A DNA stretch of 64,000 nucleotides from Brachybacterium sp. SGAir0954 (GCF_005490785.1 NZ_CP027295.1:124001-188000); one strand, 5' to 3'; positions 33,165 through 42,110 are shown, counted from the stretch's first letter. The notes: a model not told the origin generated them from the sequence alone. Numbers and translations are program-made.

Positions 33165-35678
33165 TCACTCCTCCCAGCGCACCTCGTTCGCCGCCTTGTC
33201 CTGCCGCCACCCGCGCCAGACGGGGTGGCGGAGGCGGCCGTCGGCCGTGCGCTCGGTGTGCTGGACCTCGGCCACGAGGTCCGCGCGCACCCACTCGGCG
33301 TCGCGACGGTCCGCGGAGGGCACGTCATCGACCGGGGGCGTCTTCCGGGTGCGGGAGGAGAGCGTGGCGGCGATCTGCTCGAGGTCGCGATCGCTGAATC
33401 CGGTGCCCACGCGTCCGGCGTAGCGCAGCTCGCCGTCCGAGTCGGGGACGGCCAGCAGCAGGGAGCCGATGCCCCCCGCGCGGCCGCCCTTCCCGTGCCG
33501 CCAGCCGATGACGACCACCTCCTGGTGCCGGGCGTTCTTGATCTTGATCCAGGTGCGGCTGCGCTTGCCGGGCCGGTACACGCTCGTCTCCCTCTTCGCC
33601 ATGACACCTTCGAGCTGCAGCTCCTTCGAGAGCGCGATCGCATGGTCGACGTCGCCGTGGTCCGCGTGCGGCAGCTGCACGTGCCCGCTCGGCGCGACCA
33701 CGTCGAACAGGGCGTCCCGGCGCTCGCGGTACGGGGTGCGCAGCAGCGAGTCCCCGCCGCGCACGAGCAGGTCGAACAGCATCACATGGACCTCCACGTC
33801 CTGGCGGGCCCGCTCGACGTCCCGCGGACGGCTCAGTCCCAGCCGCCGCTGGAGGCGGGGGAAGGACGGCCGGTCGCGGTCGTCGAGCGCGACGATCTCC
33901 CCGTCGAGCACGGTCTCGCCGGCCGTGAGGACCTGCGGGTCGATCGCGTCCTCCAGCTCGGCGAGCTCGGGGAAGGTGGCGGTCAGGTCCCTGCCGGTGC
34001 GGCTGGTGAGGCGCACGGCGCCGGCCGTGACGGTCGCGATGACGCGCACGCCGTCCCACTTCATCTCGAAGGCCCAGTCGTCCTGGTCGCGGATGTCCTC
34101 GCGGCTGCCCAGGGTGGCGAGCATCGGGGAGATCGGCTCCCCCATCGTCTCCGCATCGGCCCCCTCGTCGGATGCCGGATCGGCGGACTTGGCGCGGGCG
34201 GGTTCGGCTTCGGGCTGGTCCTTCATGAGGTGCATCAGCCAGTGGGCGCGGGCCTTCTCCTTCGCCGCCCGGCTCGCTCGCTTCCCGCCCATGCCGCCGG
34301 TGTGTACGAACGCGTAGCGGCGCGGCACCCCGCCGAGCCCGCCGTCCTCACGGCCGTGGCAGACGGCGATGATCTCCTTCCCCTCGCGCCATTTCTCGAT
34401 CTCGACGGAGCCGGTGTCCCAGATGGTGACGTCGCCGCCGCCGTACTCGTCCTTCGGGATGCTGCCCTCGAAGGTGCCGTACTCGAGCGGATGGTCCTCC
34501 GTCCGCACGGCCAGGCGGTTCACGTCCACATCCAGCGGCGGCCCCTTGGGCACGGCCCAGGAGACCAGCACGCCGTCGTGCTCGAGGCGCACGTCCCAGT
34601 GCAGGCTCGAGGCGTGATGCTCCTGGATCACGAACATCGGCTCCTCCGCATCGAGCGCGTGCTGCGCGGCCTCGGTGCCCGGCCCGTGCTCGGGGACGGG
34701 CTCGGGAGTCCGAGCGGCGTCGCGCTTGGAGCGGTAGACCTCCAGGCGGTCCCGCGTGCCACGATCCTCGTCGGCGTGCGAGCCGTCGCCGGCCAGTCCC
34801 AGGCCGGAGATCGGATCGACGCCGTCCTCGACGCGCCGCAGGACCTCCTCGAGCTCCAGCTGCTCGAGCTCCGGGTCCTCGATCTCCTCCCAGCTGCGGG
34901 GCGCGGCGACCGTGGGCCGCAGGCGCCCCCGCAGCGAGTACGGGCACACGGTGGTCTTGTGGCCGTTGTTCTGGGACCAGTCCACGAGCACCTTGCCCGC
35001 GCGCCTCGATCTCTTCATGTCGCTGATGACCTCGTCGGGGTGGTCCTCCTCGAGGGACCGGGCCAGCTCGTGGGCCACCTGGGCGATCTCCTGGGCCGCG
35101 GCGGTGCCGTCCAGGGGTGCGTAGAGGTGGATGCCCTTGGAGCCGGAGGTGACCGGGAAGGACGCCATCCCCATGCCGTCGAGGATCTCGCGGCACCAGC
35201 CGGCCACACGGGCGCAGTCCGCCAACCCCGCACCCTCGCCCGGGTCGAGGTCCAGCACGAGCCGGTCGGGGCCAGACGGTGCGAGGTCCGCGTCGAAGCG
35301 CCACTGCGGGGTGTGGATCTCGAGGGATGCCAGCTGGGCGAGCCACACGAGCACGGCCGGCTCGTCGACCAGGGGGTAGGTCGAGGTGCCGTCCCGGTGC
35401 TCGATGTCCGCGCGCGGCACCCAGTCCGGGGCGTGGTCCTCGAGGTCCTTGCGGAAGAAGGCCTTCCCGGGATGCTCGGCGGTGCCCACGCCGTCGACCC
35501 AGCGCTTGCGGGTGGCGGGGCGGCGGGCGGCCTGCGGGATCATCACCCCGGCGACGCGCCGGTAGTAGTCCAGCACCTCGCCCTTGGTGGTGCCCGTGGA
35601 GGGGTAGTAGACCTTCTCGAGGTGCGAGACCCTCAGCGTGCGGCCGTCGACCTCGACCTTCTGCTCACCGGTAGCCAT
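33165..35678 (-). CDS. ligD: Multifunctional ATP-dependent DNA ligase D
   Basis: 837 residues from the ATG at 35678 (MATGEQKVEVDG); the open frame extends 47 codons upstream into the ku region but that part does not look coding. Domain order polymerase, phosphoesterase, ligase as in mycobacterial LigD: DLDPGEGAG near 143 for the primase-polymerase; FVIQEHHASSLHWDVRLEHDG near 348 for the 3'-phosphoesterase; EMKWDGVRV (adenylated Lys in KWDG) near 539 for the ligase, with LQLEGVMAKRE and RTWIKIKN following. It works with Ku in non-homologous end joining. Divergent from ku by 97 bases, so both can share a promoter region. Confidence 0.96.
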   Translation of the reverse strand: MATGEQKVEVDGRTLRVSHLEKVYYPSTGTTKGEVLDYYRRVAGVMIPQAARRPATRKRWVDGVGTAEHPGKAFFRKDLEDHAPDWVPRADIEHRDGTSTYPLVDEPAVLVWLAQLASLEIHTPQWRFDADLAPSGPDRLVLDLDPGEGAGLADCARVAGWCREILDGMGMASFPVTSGSKGIHLYAPLDGTAAAQEIAQVAHELARSLEEDHPDEVISDMKRSRRAGKVLVDWSQNNGHKTTVCPYSLRGRLRPTVAAPRSWEEIEDPELEQLELEEVLRRVEDGVDPISGLGLAGDGSHADEDRGTRDRLEVYRSKRDAARTPEPVPEHGPGTEAAQHALDAEEPMFVIQEHHASSLHWDVRLEHDGVLVSWAVPKGPPLDVDVNRLAVRTEDHPLEYGTFEGSIPKDEYGGGDVTIWDTGSVEIEKWREGKEIIAVCHGREDGGLGGVPRRYAFVHTGGMGGKRASRAAKEKARAHWLMHLMKDQPEAEPARAKSADPASDEGADAETMGEPISPMLATLGSREDIRDQDDWAFEMKWDGVRVIATVTAGAVRLTSRTGRDLTATFPELAELEDAIDPQVLTAGETVLDGEIVALDDRDRPSFPRLQRRLGLSRPRDVERARQDVEVHVMLFDLLVRGGDSLLRTPYRERRDALFDVVAPSGHVQLPHADHGDVDHAIALSKELQLEGVMAKRETSVYRPGKRSRTWIKIKNARHQEVVVIGWRHGKGGRAGGIGSLLLAVPDSDGELRYAGRVGTGFSDRDLEQIAATLSSRTRKTPPVDDVPSADRRDAEWVRADLVAEVQHTERTADGRLRHPVWRGWRQDKAANEVRWEE

Positions 35679-35775
35679 GTAACCACTGTGCCCCTCCTCC
35701 CGCGATCCGTCACGGGCCCGCCACGTCCCGGGTCCGGGCACTGGCCAAGCGACGGCAGTCGTGATGCCATGGGGC

Positions 35776-36696
35776 ATGCGCGCGATATGGAGCGGTGAGA
35801 TCACGTTCGGCCTCGTCAACGTGCCGGTGAAGCTCTACGGGGCGACCCGGTCGCACGACCTGTCCTTCCACCAGGTCCACGACGAGGACCAGGGGCGCAT
35901 CCGGTACCAGCGCACCTGCGAGGTCTGCGGGCGCGAGATCGACTACGAGCACATCGACAAGGCCTACGACGACGGGGACAAGACCGTCGTGCTCACCGAC
36001 GAGGAGCTCGCGGACCTGCCGGCTGAGGACAACGACGAGATCGACGTCGTCCAGTTCGTCCCCGGGGACCAGGTGGACCCCATCCTGCTGGGGACCTCCT
36101 ACTTCCTCGAGCCCGTGGGCCGCTCCTCGAAGGCGTACGTGCTGCTGCGCCGCACCCTCGAGGACACCGAGCGCACGGCCGTCGTCACCTTCACCCTGCG
36201 CTCCAAGACCCGCCTGGGGGTGCTGCGGGTGCACGAGGACCTGCTCGCCCTGCAGACCCTCCGCTGGCCCGCTGACCTCAAGGACGTCGACTTCGGCCCG
36301 TCGAGGACCACGATCAGCGCGAAGGAGCGGAAGATGTCCGCCGCATTGGTCGAGCAGTTCAGCGGCGACTTCGACCCGGAGCAGTTCACCGACGAGTACC
36401 AGGAGCAGCTGCGCGAGCTGGTCGACGCCAAGCTCGAGGAGGGGGACTCCGTCGACACCGAAGCGACCTTCGGCAAGGACACCTCGAAGGGCGAGGGCGG
36501 GGGTGACGGGAAGGTCATCAGCCTGATGGATGCCCTCGAGCGGAGCGTGCAGAAGCGGCGGGGTGCGACGGAGAGGAAGGGTTCCGCGACGACCAAGAAG
36601 AGCTCGACGACCAAGAAGAGCTCGTCGAGGAAGAAGAGCTCGTCGAGGAAGAAGGGCTCGTCGACGACCTCCCGCTCCTCGAAGAGATCCGGTTAG
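35776..36696 (+). CDS. ku: Ku homodimeric end-binding protein
   Basis: 306 residues from the ATG giving MRAIWSGEITFGLVNVPVKLY, the standard Ku start; GTG/ATG codons 15 and 12 bases earlier are in frame but outside the conserved region. Core marks: SFHQVHDEDQGRIRYQR, CEVCGREI, FLEPVGRSSKAYVLL and WPADLKDVDF. After about residue 255 the chain becomes a low-complexity Lys/Ser tail (KKSS units) comparable with the extended tails of mycobacterial Ku, which help binding and recruitment of LigD. Adjacent, divergent ligD completes the bacterial end-joining pair. Confidence 0.96.
   Translation: MRAIWSGEITFGLVNVPVKLYGATRSHDLSFHQVHDEDQGRIRYQRTCEVCGREIDYEHIDKAYDDGDKTVVLTDEELADLPAEDNDEIDVVQFVPGDQVDPILLGTSYFLEPVGRSSKAYVLLRRTLEDTERTAVVTFTLRSKTRLGVLRVHEDLLALQTLRWPADLKDVDFGPSRTTISAKERKMSAALVEQFSGDFDPEQFTDEYQEQLRELVDAKLEEGDSVDTEATFGKDTSKGEGGGDGKVISLMDALERSVQKRRGATERKGSATTKKSSTTKKSSSRKKSSSRKKGSSTTSRSSKRSG
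36595..36666 (+). repeat. 18-bp tandem repeat encoding the Ku tail
   Basis: Four units of 18 bases (starts 36595, 36613, 36631, 36649); the second and third are identical and the others differ by two to four bases. Each codes for KKSSxx. The array can change length by slippage without shifting frame. Confidence 0.85.
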
Positions 36697-36809
36697 GCCA
36701 CGCCGGAGAGACCCCCGCGGAGCTGCGGTACCGACCGGTAGGGCGCACCCCTGGCTCCCCCGAGTGATCCCCGCTACGTTGGGCAAACGCCGACCAGGAG
36801 GTATCACCC

Positions 36810-37994
36810 GTGAGAGCAGTGACATGGCAGAAGCCCGGCGACGTGAGCGTCGAGGACGTTCCTGATCCTGTGCTCCAGGCGCCGGGCGATGCGATCGTCA
36901 GGATCACGTCGACCGCGATCTGCGGTTCGGATCTGCACCTGTACGAGGTTCTCGGCCCCTACATGACGGCGGGCGACGTCCTCGGGCACGAGGCGATGGG
37001 GATCGTCGAGCAGGTCGGCCCGGGAGTGACGCGCGTGCGCCCCGGCGATCGCGTCGTCGTGCCGTTCAACATCTCGTGCGGGGAGTGCTGGATGTGCACC
37101 CGCGGGCTCCAGTCGCAGTGCGAGACCACTCAGGTCACCGACCAGGGAATGGGCGCAGCCCTGTTCGGGTTCTCGAAGCTCTACGGGCAGGTCCCCGGCG
37201 GCCAGGCCGAGTACCTGAGGGTTCCCCATGCGGATTACGGCCTGATCACCGTCGGCGCCGACCTCCCCGACGAGCGGTATCTCTTCCTCAGCGACATCCT
37301 GCCCACCGCCTGGCAGGGGGTGATGTACGCCGATGTGCCCGAGGGAGGGACGCTCGCCGTTCTCGGCCTCGGCCCCGTGGGACAGTTCGCCGCGCGGATC
37401 GGAGTGCACCGCGGGTACCGCGTGTTCGCCATCGACCCTGTCCCCGAACGCCGCGCCATGGCGGCGCGGCACGGGGTGGAGGTCTTCGATGAAGGCCCGG
37501 AGGGGATCGAGGCCATCAAGGAGGCCACCGCGGGACGAGGGCCGGACGCCGTGGTCGACGCCGTCGGGATGGAGGCCCATGGCAGCCCGATCGCACGTAC
37601 CGCACACCAGATCGTGGGCCACCTGCCGAAGGCGGCGGGACGCAAGGCGATGGAGACCGTCGGGGTGGACCGTCTCGCGGCGCTGCATACGAGCATCGAG
37701 CTGGTGCGCCGCGGCGGGACGGTGTCGCTCAGCGGCGTGTACGGGGGCACCGCGAGCCCGATGCCTCTGCTGACGATGTTCGACAAGCAGATCCAGTTCC
37801 GGATGGGCCAGTGCAACGTCCGCTCGTGGACCGAGGACCTCCTCCCCCTCGTGGAGGACGCCGCTGATCCGCTGGGAGTGACGGACCTCGTCACCCATCG
37901 CCTGCCGCTCGAGGAGGCATCTGCTGCGTACGCGCTGTTCCAGAAGAAGCACGACGGCTGCATCAAGGTCGTGCTGGAGCCCAGCCGTCGCTGA
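36810..37994 (+). CDS. Zinc-dependent alcohol/formaldehyde dehydrogenase family protein
   Basis: 394 residues, GTG with AGGAGG upstream. MDR-family marks: STAICGSDLHLYEVLGPYM with the catalytic zinc Cys, LGHEAMGIVEQVG, four-Cys structural zinc loop CGECWMCTRGLQSQC, Rossmann VLGLGPVGQFAARIG and DAVGMEAHG. Length and the long inserts resemble glutathione-independent formaldehyde dehydrogenase-type proteins. The reaction is probably NAD(P)-dependent oxidation of an alcohol or aldehyde. The SDR gene follows at 39 bases in the same direction. Confidence 0.88.
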   Translation: MRAVTWQKPGDVSVEDVPDPVLQAPGDAIVRITSTAICGSDLHLYEVLGPYMTAGDVLGHEAMGIVEQVGPGVTRVRPGDRVVVPFNISCGECWMCTRGLQSQCETTQVTDQGMGAALFGFSKLYGQVPGGQAEYLRVPHADYGLITVGADLPDERYLFLSDILPTAWQGVMYADVPEGGTLAVLGLGPVGQFAARIGVHRGYRVFAIDPVPERRAMAARHGVEVFDEGPEGIEAIKEATAGRGPDAVVDAVGMEAHGSPIARTAHQIVGHLPKAAGRKAMETVGVDRLAALHTSIELVRRGGTVSLSGVYGGTASPMPLLTMFDKQIQFRMGQCNVRSWTEDLLPLVEDAADPLGVTDLVTHRLPLEEASAAYALFQKKHDGCIKVVLEPSRR

Positions 37995-38033
37995 CCACCG
38001 CTCGTGGACCCACAGGAATCGTCGAAGAGAGCA

Positions 38034-38936
38034 ATGACCATGACATCAGACCAGCTGACCTTCCAGAACCCGGTCGAGCGCTTCCCCGCGATCACTCCTC
38101 CGGAGCAGGACCAGCCCGAGCCGGGCCTCGATGCGGCGCTCGTGCCCCAGACCGATCGCGGGGAGCACTCCTACCGCGGTACGGGACGTCTCGAGGGCCG
38201 GCGTGCGCTGATCACGGGGGCGGACTCCGGCATCGGGGCAGCGGTCGCCATCGCCTTCGCCCGCGAAGGTGCTGACGTCGCCCTGTCCTACCTGCCTGCG
38301 GAAGAGGAGGACGCGCAGTACATCAGTCGTGTCATCGAGGAGAGCGGCCGCACGGCTCTCCGGCTGCCCGGCGACCTCGCGGACCCCGAGTACTGCCGAG
38401 CGGTGGTCGACGAGGCGGCCGCCGGGCTCGGCGGCCTCGACGCACTCGTGAACAACGCGGGCCGACAGATCTCGGTCGAGCACGTCGAGGATCTCGACGA
38501 CGAGCAGTGGACGTCGACCTTCGACGTGAACATCCGGGCGATCTACCGGGTCTCGAAAGCGGCGCTGCGACACCTGGAACCGGGATCGACGATCGTCAAC
38601 TCGACCTCGATCCAGGCCTACAACCCCTCACCTCATCTTCTCGACTACGCCTCGACCAAGGCGGCGATCAACAACTTCACCAAGGGCCTCGGGCAGCAGC
38701 TCGCACCTCGGGGGATCCGGGTCAACGCCGTCGCCCCCGGACCCATCTGGACCCCTCTGCAGGTCTCTGACGGCCAGCCCAAGGACGCACTTCCCGACTT
38801 CGGGAAGAGCACCCCCCTGGGCCGGGCCGGACAGCCCACCGAGCTCGCGCCCGCCTACGTCTTCCTCACCTCGCCGGAGTCCAGCTACGTCATCGGCGAG
38901 ACGCTCCATGTAAACGGGGGAACCCCGAGCCCCTGA
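38034..38936 (+). CDS. Short-chain dehydrogenase/reductase (YghA/YhdF-like)
   Basis: 300 residues from ATG at 38034; ATG at 38040 is equally possible. The N-terminal extension FPAITPPEQDQPEPGLDAAL is typical of the long, general-stress-associated SDR group. NAD(P) site ALITGADSGIGAAVAIAFAREGADV, NNAG, active-site YASTK with Ser in NSTS, and end YVIGETLHVNGG. It probably reduces or oxidises aldehydes or quinone-like compounds. With the preceding dehydrogenase and following acidic protein it forms a stress-type group next to ku. Confidence 0.9.
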   Translation: MTMTSDQLTFQNPVERFPAITPPEQDQPEPGLDAALVPQTDRGEHSYRGTGRLEGRRALITGADSGIGAAVAIAFAREGADVALSYLPAEEEDAQYISRVIEESGRTALRLPGDLADPEYCRAVVDEAAAGLGGLDALVNNAGRQISVEHVEDLDDEQWTSTFDVNIRAIYRVSKAALRHLEPGSTIVNSTSIQAYNPSPHLLDYASTKAAINNFTKGLGQQLAPRGIRVNAVAPGPIWTPLQVSDGQPKDALPDFGKSTPLGRAGQPTELAPAYVFLTSPESSYVIGETLHVNGGTPSP

Positions 38937-39059
38937 GCACGCCGGGCGACACGGTTCTCTTCGCACGTCGAGGACGCGGGCGGGCTCGCTCGCTCACTGC
39001 GGATCCGGCCGCGACGAGGGCTCGCAGGCCCATGACGAACCCACCACAGGAGGATCACC

Positions 39060-39266
39060 ATGACCAGCACCCCCATGCATCACCCCGATGACGACACCCG
39101 CCCCGTCCCGGAGGACCAGGGCACAGCCCACCGCGATGAGCACGGCACCGCCGATCCGGTGGACGAGGAGACCAAGCGTCTCTCCGAGGCCGAAGCCGCC
39201 CAGCACGACGGGCCCGCCGAAGCACAGGACACCGATGCCGGCGAGAGCGGCGGCTACGGCCACTGA
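39060..39266 (+). CDS. Small acidic, probably disordered protein
   Basis: 68 residues with GGAGG nine bases before the ATG. Rich in Asp, Glu, His, Thr and Pro, with no hydrophobic core: HHPDDDTRPVPEDQGTAHRDEH, then EETKRLSEAEAAQHDGPAEAQD, ending GGYGH. I do not recognise a family. Its position after two stress-type dehydrogenases, the strong ribosome site and the strong terminator at 39335-39370 support a real gene. Confidence 0.65.
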   Translation: MTSTPMHHPDDDTRPVPEDQGTAHRDEHGTADPVDEETKRLSEAEAAQHDGPAEAQDTDAGESGGYGH

Positions 39267-39334
39267 GCTGTCCCCACGCCTCGCCGGATAGGGACCCAGA
39301 CCTTCGCGCGGTCCAGCTCCCCGATGCTGACCAT

Positions 39335-39370
39335 CCGGCGGCGCCGGGCGCTCATGCCCGGCGCCGCCGG
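39335..39370 (+). terminator. Very strong intrinsic hairpin
   Basis: Perfect 15-bp inverted repeat (39335-39349 with 39356-39370), arms of almost pure G/C, loop GCTCAT. It lies about 70 bases after the small acidic gene and insulates it from the helicase gene. Confidence 0.75.
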
Positions 39371-39465
39371 GCGGTGGTGTGGTGCGCGAAGGCCATGCGG
39401 TCTCCCGGATGCGGGGTCAGAGAGGCGCTCGCAGTCGAGGGAGCGTGCCCGGGTAACCTCGCACG

Positions 39466-41196
39466 GTGCCTCCTTCCCGCCGTTCCAGCACCCGCCGCCG
39501 TCGGTCCTCCCGTCGCGGGGGATCGAGCTCCTCGACCCGGCCGCTGCCCTTCGCGGGCCCCGGCGAGCGCCTGTGGGTGCTCGACGTCCCCTACGGCACG
39601 CAGGTCGAGGGCGCCACCTGGCATCCCGCGGTGAAGATGCACCTGCACGTGGGCCGCACCCTGCCCGCGCACCTCGCGCCCTATGCACCGGGCCCGCACA
39701 CCCTGGGCCGCTTCCTCGAGAACCAGCTCAACCCCGACTCCCCCGCGCCGATGCCGGAGCCGGAGGAGGACTTCGAGCCGCGGCTGAACCAGTACGAGGC
39801 GGCCGATGCGATGGCGGAGCGCGCCGCGGCGGGCGGGCGGCAGTTCCTGCTGGCGGACGAGCCGGGCGTCGGCAAGACGATCTCCGCGGTGCTCGGCGCG
39901 AGCGCGGTGGGCGACCTGTGGGGCGCGGAGCGGGTGCTCGTCGTCGCGGACCGTCCGGCGGCGATCACCATCGGCCACTGGTGCCGCACGATCACGGCGC
40001 TCGGCGACAGCGGCCTGGAGTGGGTGGTGATCACCTGGGACCGGCTGGAGAAGGTCGCCGGATACGACTGGGACGTGATCATCGCCGACGAGGCGCACGC
40101 CCTGCGCCGCACCACGACGAAGCGCTGGAAGCTGTGGGCGAGGATCTCGGGGCACGGCGTCGCGCACGAGAAGGCGCCGTTCGTCATCGTCACGACGGCG
40201 ACGCCCGGCCACACGCCGCTCGAGCTGCCCTACCTCGCCCCCGCCTACGCGCAGGTGCACGGGGAGACCATGAAGGAGTGGACCTCGGTGAAGCAGCCGG
40301 CGGCGGATTTCGCCGATGCGCTCGAGCGGCACGGCATCGCGCTGGAGAAGGGCCGCTACGGGGCGACGTGGACGGCCGACGCGACCCGTCGCGCGGAGGA
40401 CCTCGCCCGGGTGCGCGGCTGGCTCGCCGACGCCCGGCCGACGGCGATGCTGCACCGCGCGGCGCCCTGGGGGCCGGTGCCGATCTCCGGTATGCCGGTG
40501 ACGCTCACGCCCGCGGAGCGCTCCGCCTACGAGGCGGAGTGGGGCGAGTTCTGCCGTGAGATGGACGTGGCTCGGCGCGGCCGGAACACGGCGAAGGGGC
40601 GGGCGGCGCTGCTGCGGTTCCGGCAGAAGGCGGGCCTGATCCGTGTGGACTCGACCGTCGCGTGGATCGGCCAGCAGGTCGAGGCGGGACGGCAGGTGGC
40701 GTGCTCGGTCGAGTTCGTGACGACGGCCGCGGATCCGATCGCGGACCGGCTGCGGGACGCGGGCCTCGAGGTCGCCCCGATCTACGGCCGGGACCGCTTC
40801 GACGTCGAGGCGGAGCGGCTGCGCTTCCAGCGGGGCGAGGCGAGCGTCTGCGTGTTCACGACGGTCGCCTCGATCAGCCTGCACGCCGGGGAGACGCTGC
40901 CCCGCGGGGAGAGGGCGAGCACCGATCCGCGCGTGGGCGTGTTCCACCAGGCGCGGTTCTCCGGCATCGCGGGGCGGCAGGTCACCGGCCGCACGCACCG
41001 CGACCACCAGGTCTCCCCCTGGCACATCGCCTACGCGCAGGGCACCGTCGAGGAGCAGGTCAGCAAGGTAATGGTGGAGCGGATCGCCGCGGCCTCGGAC
41101 ACCGTGGGTGGGGACACCGAGAGCCTCGAGGACGTCGCCCAGCTGCTCGGCGCGGACTGGCTGCCCTCGGCGAGCCTCACCGAGGGCAGCGCCTGA
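39466..41196 (+). CDS. SNF2/DEAD-like superfamily-2 helicase
   Basis: 576 residues, GTG start. The first 35 residues are Arg/Ser-rich and probably disordered. Helicase marks: NQYEAADAMAERA (Q-like), LADEPGVGKTIS near 128, VIIADEAHAL near 205, VTTATPGHT, and a second domain with CSVEFVTTAADPIADRL, VFTTVASISLHAGE and QVTGRTHRDHQ near 505, then AQGTVEEQVSKVMVERIAAAS. The arrangement is closest to SNF2-like remodelling ATPases of phage and plasmid type. No nuclease domain is seen. TAACCT (39453-39458) ends seven bases before GTG with no ribosome site: probably leaderless. Partner unknown. Confidence 0.85.
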   Translation: MPPSRRSSTRRRRSSRRGGSSSSTRPLPFAGPGERLWVLDVPYGTQVEGATWHPAVKMHLHVGRTLPAHLAPYAPGPHTLGRFLENQLNPDSPAPMPEPEEDFEPRLNQYEAADAMAERAAAGGRQFLLADEPGVGKTISAVLGASAVGDLWGAERVLVVADRPAAITIGHWCRTITALGDSGLEWVVITWDRLEKVAGYDWDVIIADEAHALRRTTTKRWKLWARISGHGVAHEKAPFVIVTTATPGHTPLELPYLAPAYAQVHGETMKEWTSVKQPAADFADALERHGIALEKGRYGATWTADATRRAEDLARVRGWLADARPTAMLHRAAPWGPVPISGMPVTLTPAERSAYEAEWGEFCREMDVARRGRNTAKGRAALLRFRQKAGLIRVDSTVAWIGQQVEAGRQVACSVEFVTTAADPIADRLRDAGLEVAPIYGRDRFDVEAERLRFQRGEASVCVFTTVASISLHAGETLPRGERASTDPRVGVFHQARFSGIAGRQVTGRTHRDHQVSPWHIAYAQGTVEEQVSKVMVERIAAASDTVGGDTESLEDVAQLLGADWLPSASLTEGSA

Positions 41197-41317
41197 GGTC
41201 GACCAGCGACCGGGCCTGCGTGTCCCGATCAACGTCCGCCCGCTCCTTGACACATGGTCACGAAAGGGCAAAGAGTAGGTCAACGGAAGCCATGGACGCT
41301 TCGAGCGACTGGCGGAC

Positions 41318-41833
41318 GTGGGGGGTGCTGCTGCGTGCGCCGACGGGTCCGGGGCACTGAGGAAGGACCGATCGTCCAAGACCCGCATCCGCATCCGTCA
41401 TCTCGCCGCCGTCGCCGCCATCGGCCGGGCCGGGACCGTCGTCGCCCCGTCGGCCCTCGCCCTCGACCCGGCTGCCGCGCCCGCCGCGAGCCGGAGCGCC
41501 GCCGCCCCGAGCACGGCCGCCGCTGCCACGGCCACCGCCACCACCGCGAGCACCGCCACCGCGATCACCCCCGTCGGCTACGCCGATCGCACGATCCGCG
41601 CGTTCGGCGCCCGCGACGACATCGACCTCGCGAGGTACACGACGGCCGACGCCCGCCGCGCGATCATCGCCCACGAGGGCGCCGCCAAGCACTGGCAGCG
41701 CATTGGCGCCGAGGGCGCGGCCGGCGACGTCCATGTGAGCTACGTGAACACCGAGACGGGCGACGAGCTCACCATCGGCGTGGACATCTCCGACGGCACG
41801 GGCCACGACCACCTCGTCGACACCGCCCGCTGA
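41318..41833 (+). CDS. Secreted protein of unknown function
   Basis: 171 residues as drawn from GTG at 41318, the only in-frame candidate start; it has no ribosome site. A positively charged stretch and hydrophobic segment (TRIRIRHLAAVAAIGRAGTVVAPSALA) form an export signal, followed by an Ala/Thr-rich spacer and a compact domain of about 85 residues (YADRTIRAFGARDDIDLARYTT, HEGAAKHWQRIGAEGAAGDVHVSYVN, LTIGVDIS). The domain resembles a class of small actinobacterial secreted proteins with GAAG and YVN motifs but no assigned role. TTGACA at 41247-41252 may be its -35. Start uncertain. Confidence 0.6.
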   Translation: MGGAAACADGSGALRKDRSSKTRIRIRHLAAVAAIGRAGTVVAPSALALDPAAAPAASRSAAAPSTAAAATATATTASTATAITPVGYADRTIRAFGARDDIDLARYTTADARRAIIAHEGAAKHWQRIGAEGAAGDVHVSYVNTETGDELTIGVDISDGTGHDHLVDTAR

Positions 41834-41996
41834 CCCCGCGCGGGGGTTTCACCGGCCCCGTCCGCCGACCCCGCGACGGCGGATCTCACCGACGTCGCCC
41901 GCCGGCACCTCGACGGCCGAGTTCAGCGGCACGCTCCACCGGCCTCGGCCGGCCGAGCGCCTCGACATCCCCCGCCGCGCCTCCGTCGGCCCTGCC

Positions 41997-42060
41997 AGGG
42001 CCTCCCCCAAAAACGCCTCACATCATGTACATGATGACGCGCGTTTTCACGGGAGGCCCT
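41997..42060. repeat. 64-nt near-perfect inverted repeat
   Basis: One centre of symmetry (between 42028 and 42029) with three nested matching blocks: 10-bp outer arms AGGGCCTCCC/GGGAGGCCCT (41997-42006 with 42051-42060), 7-bp AAAACGC/GCGTTTT (42010-42016 with 42041-42047), and a perfect 16-bp palindrome CATCATGTACATGATG (42021-42036). Seven positions per arm are mostly unpaired. It lies in a 445-base gene-free interval (41834-42278). Confidence 0.85.
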
Positions 42061-42110
42061 CGCCGTCCCACGCTCACGATGCCGGAGCGGCGCACCCCAC
42101 GAGGGTCGCG

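Noticed and set aside
33057-35798. 913-codon plus-strand open frame opposite ligD
   Set aside because: No start signal or family motif; all three LigD domains are read on the minus strand.
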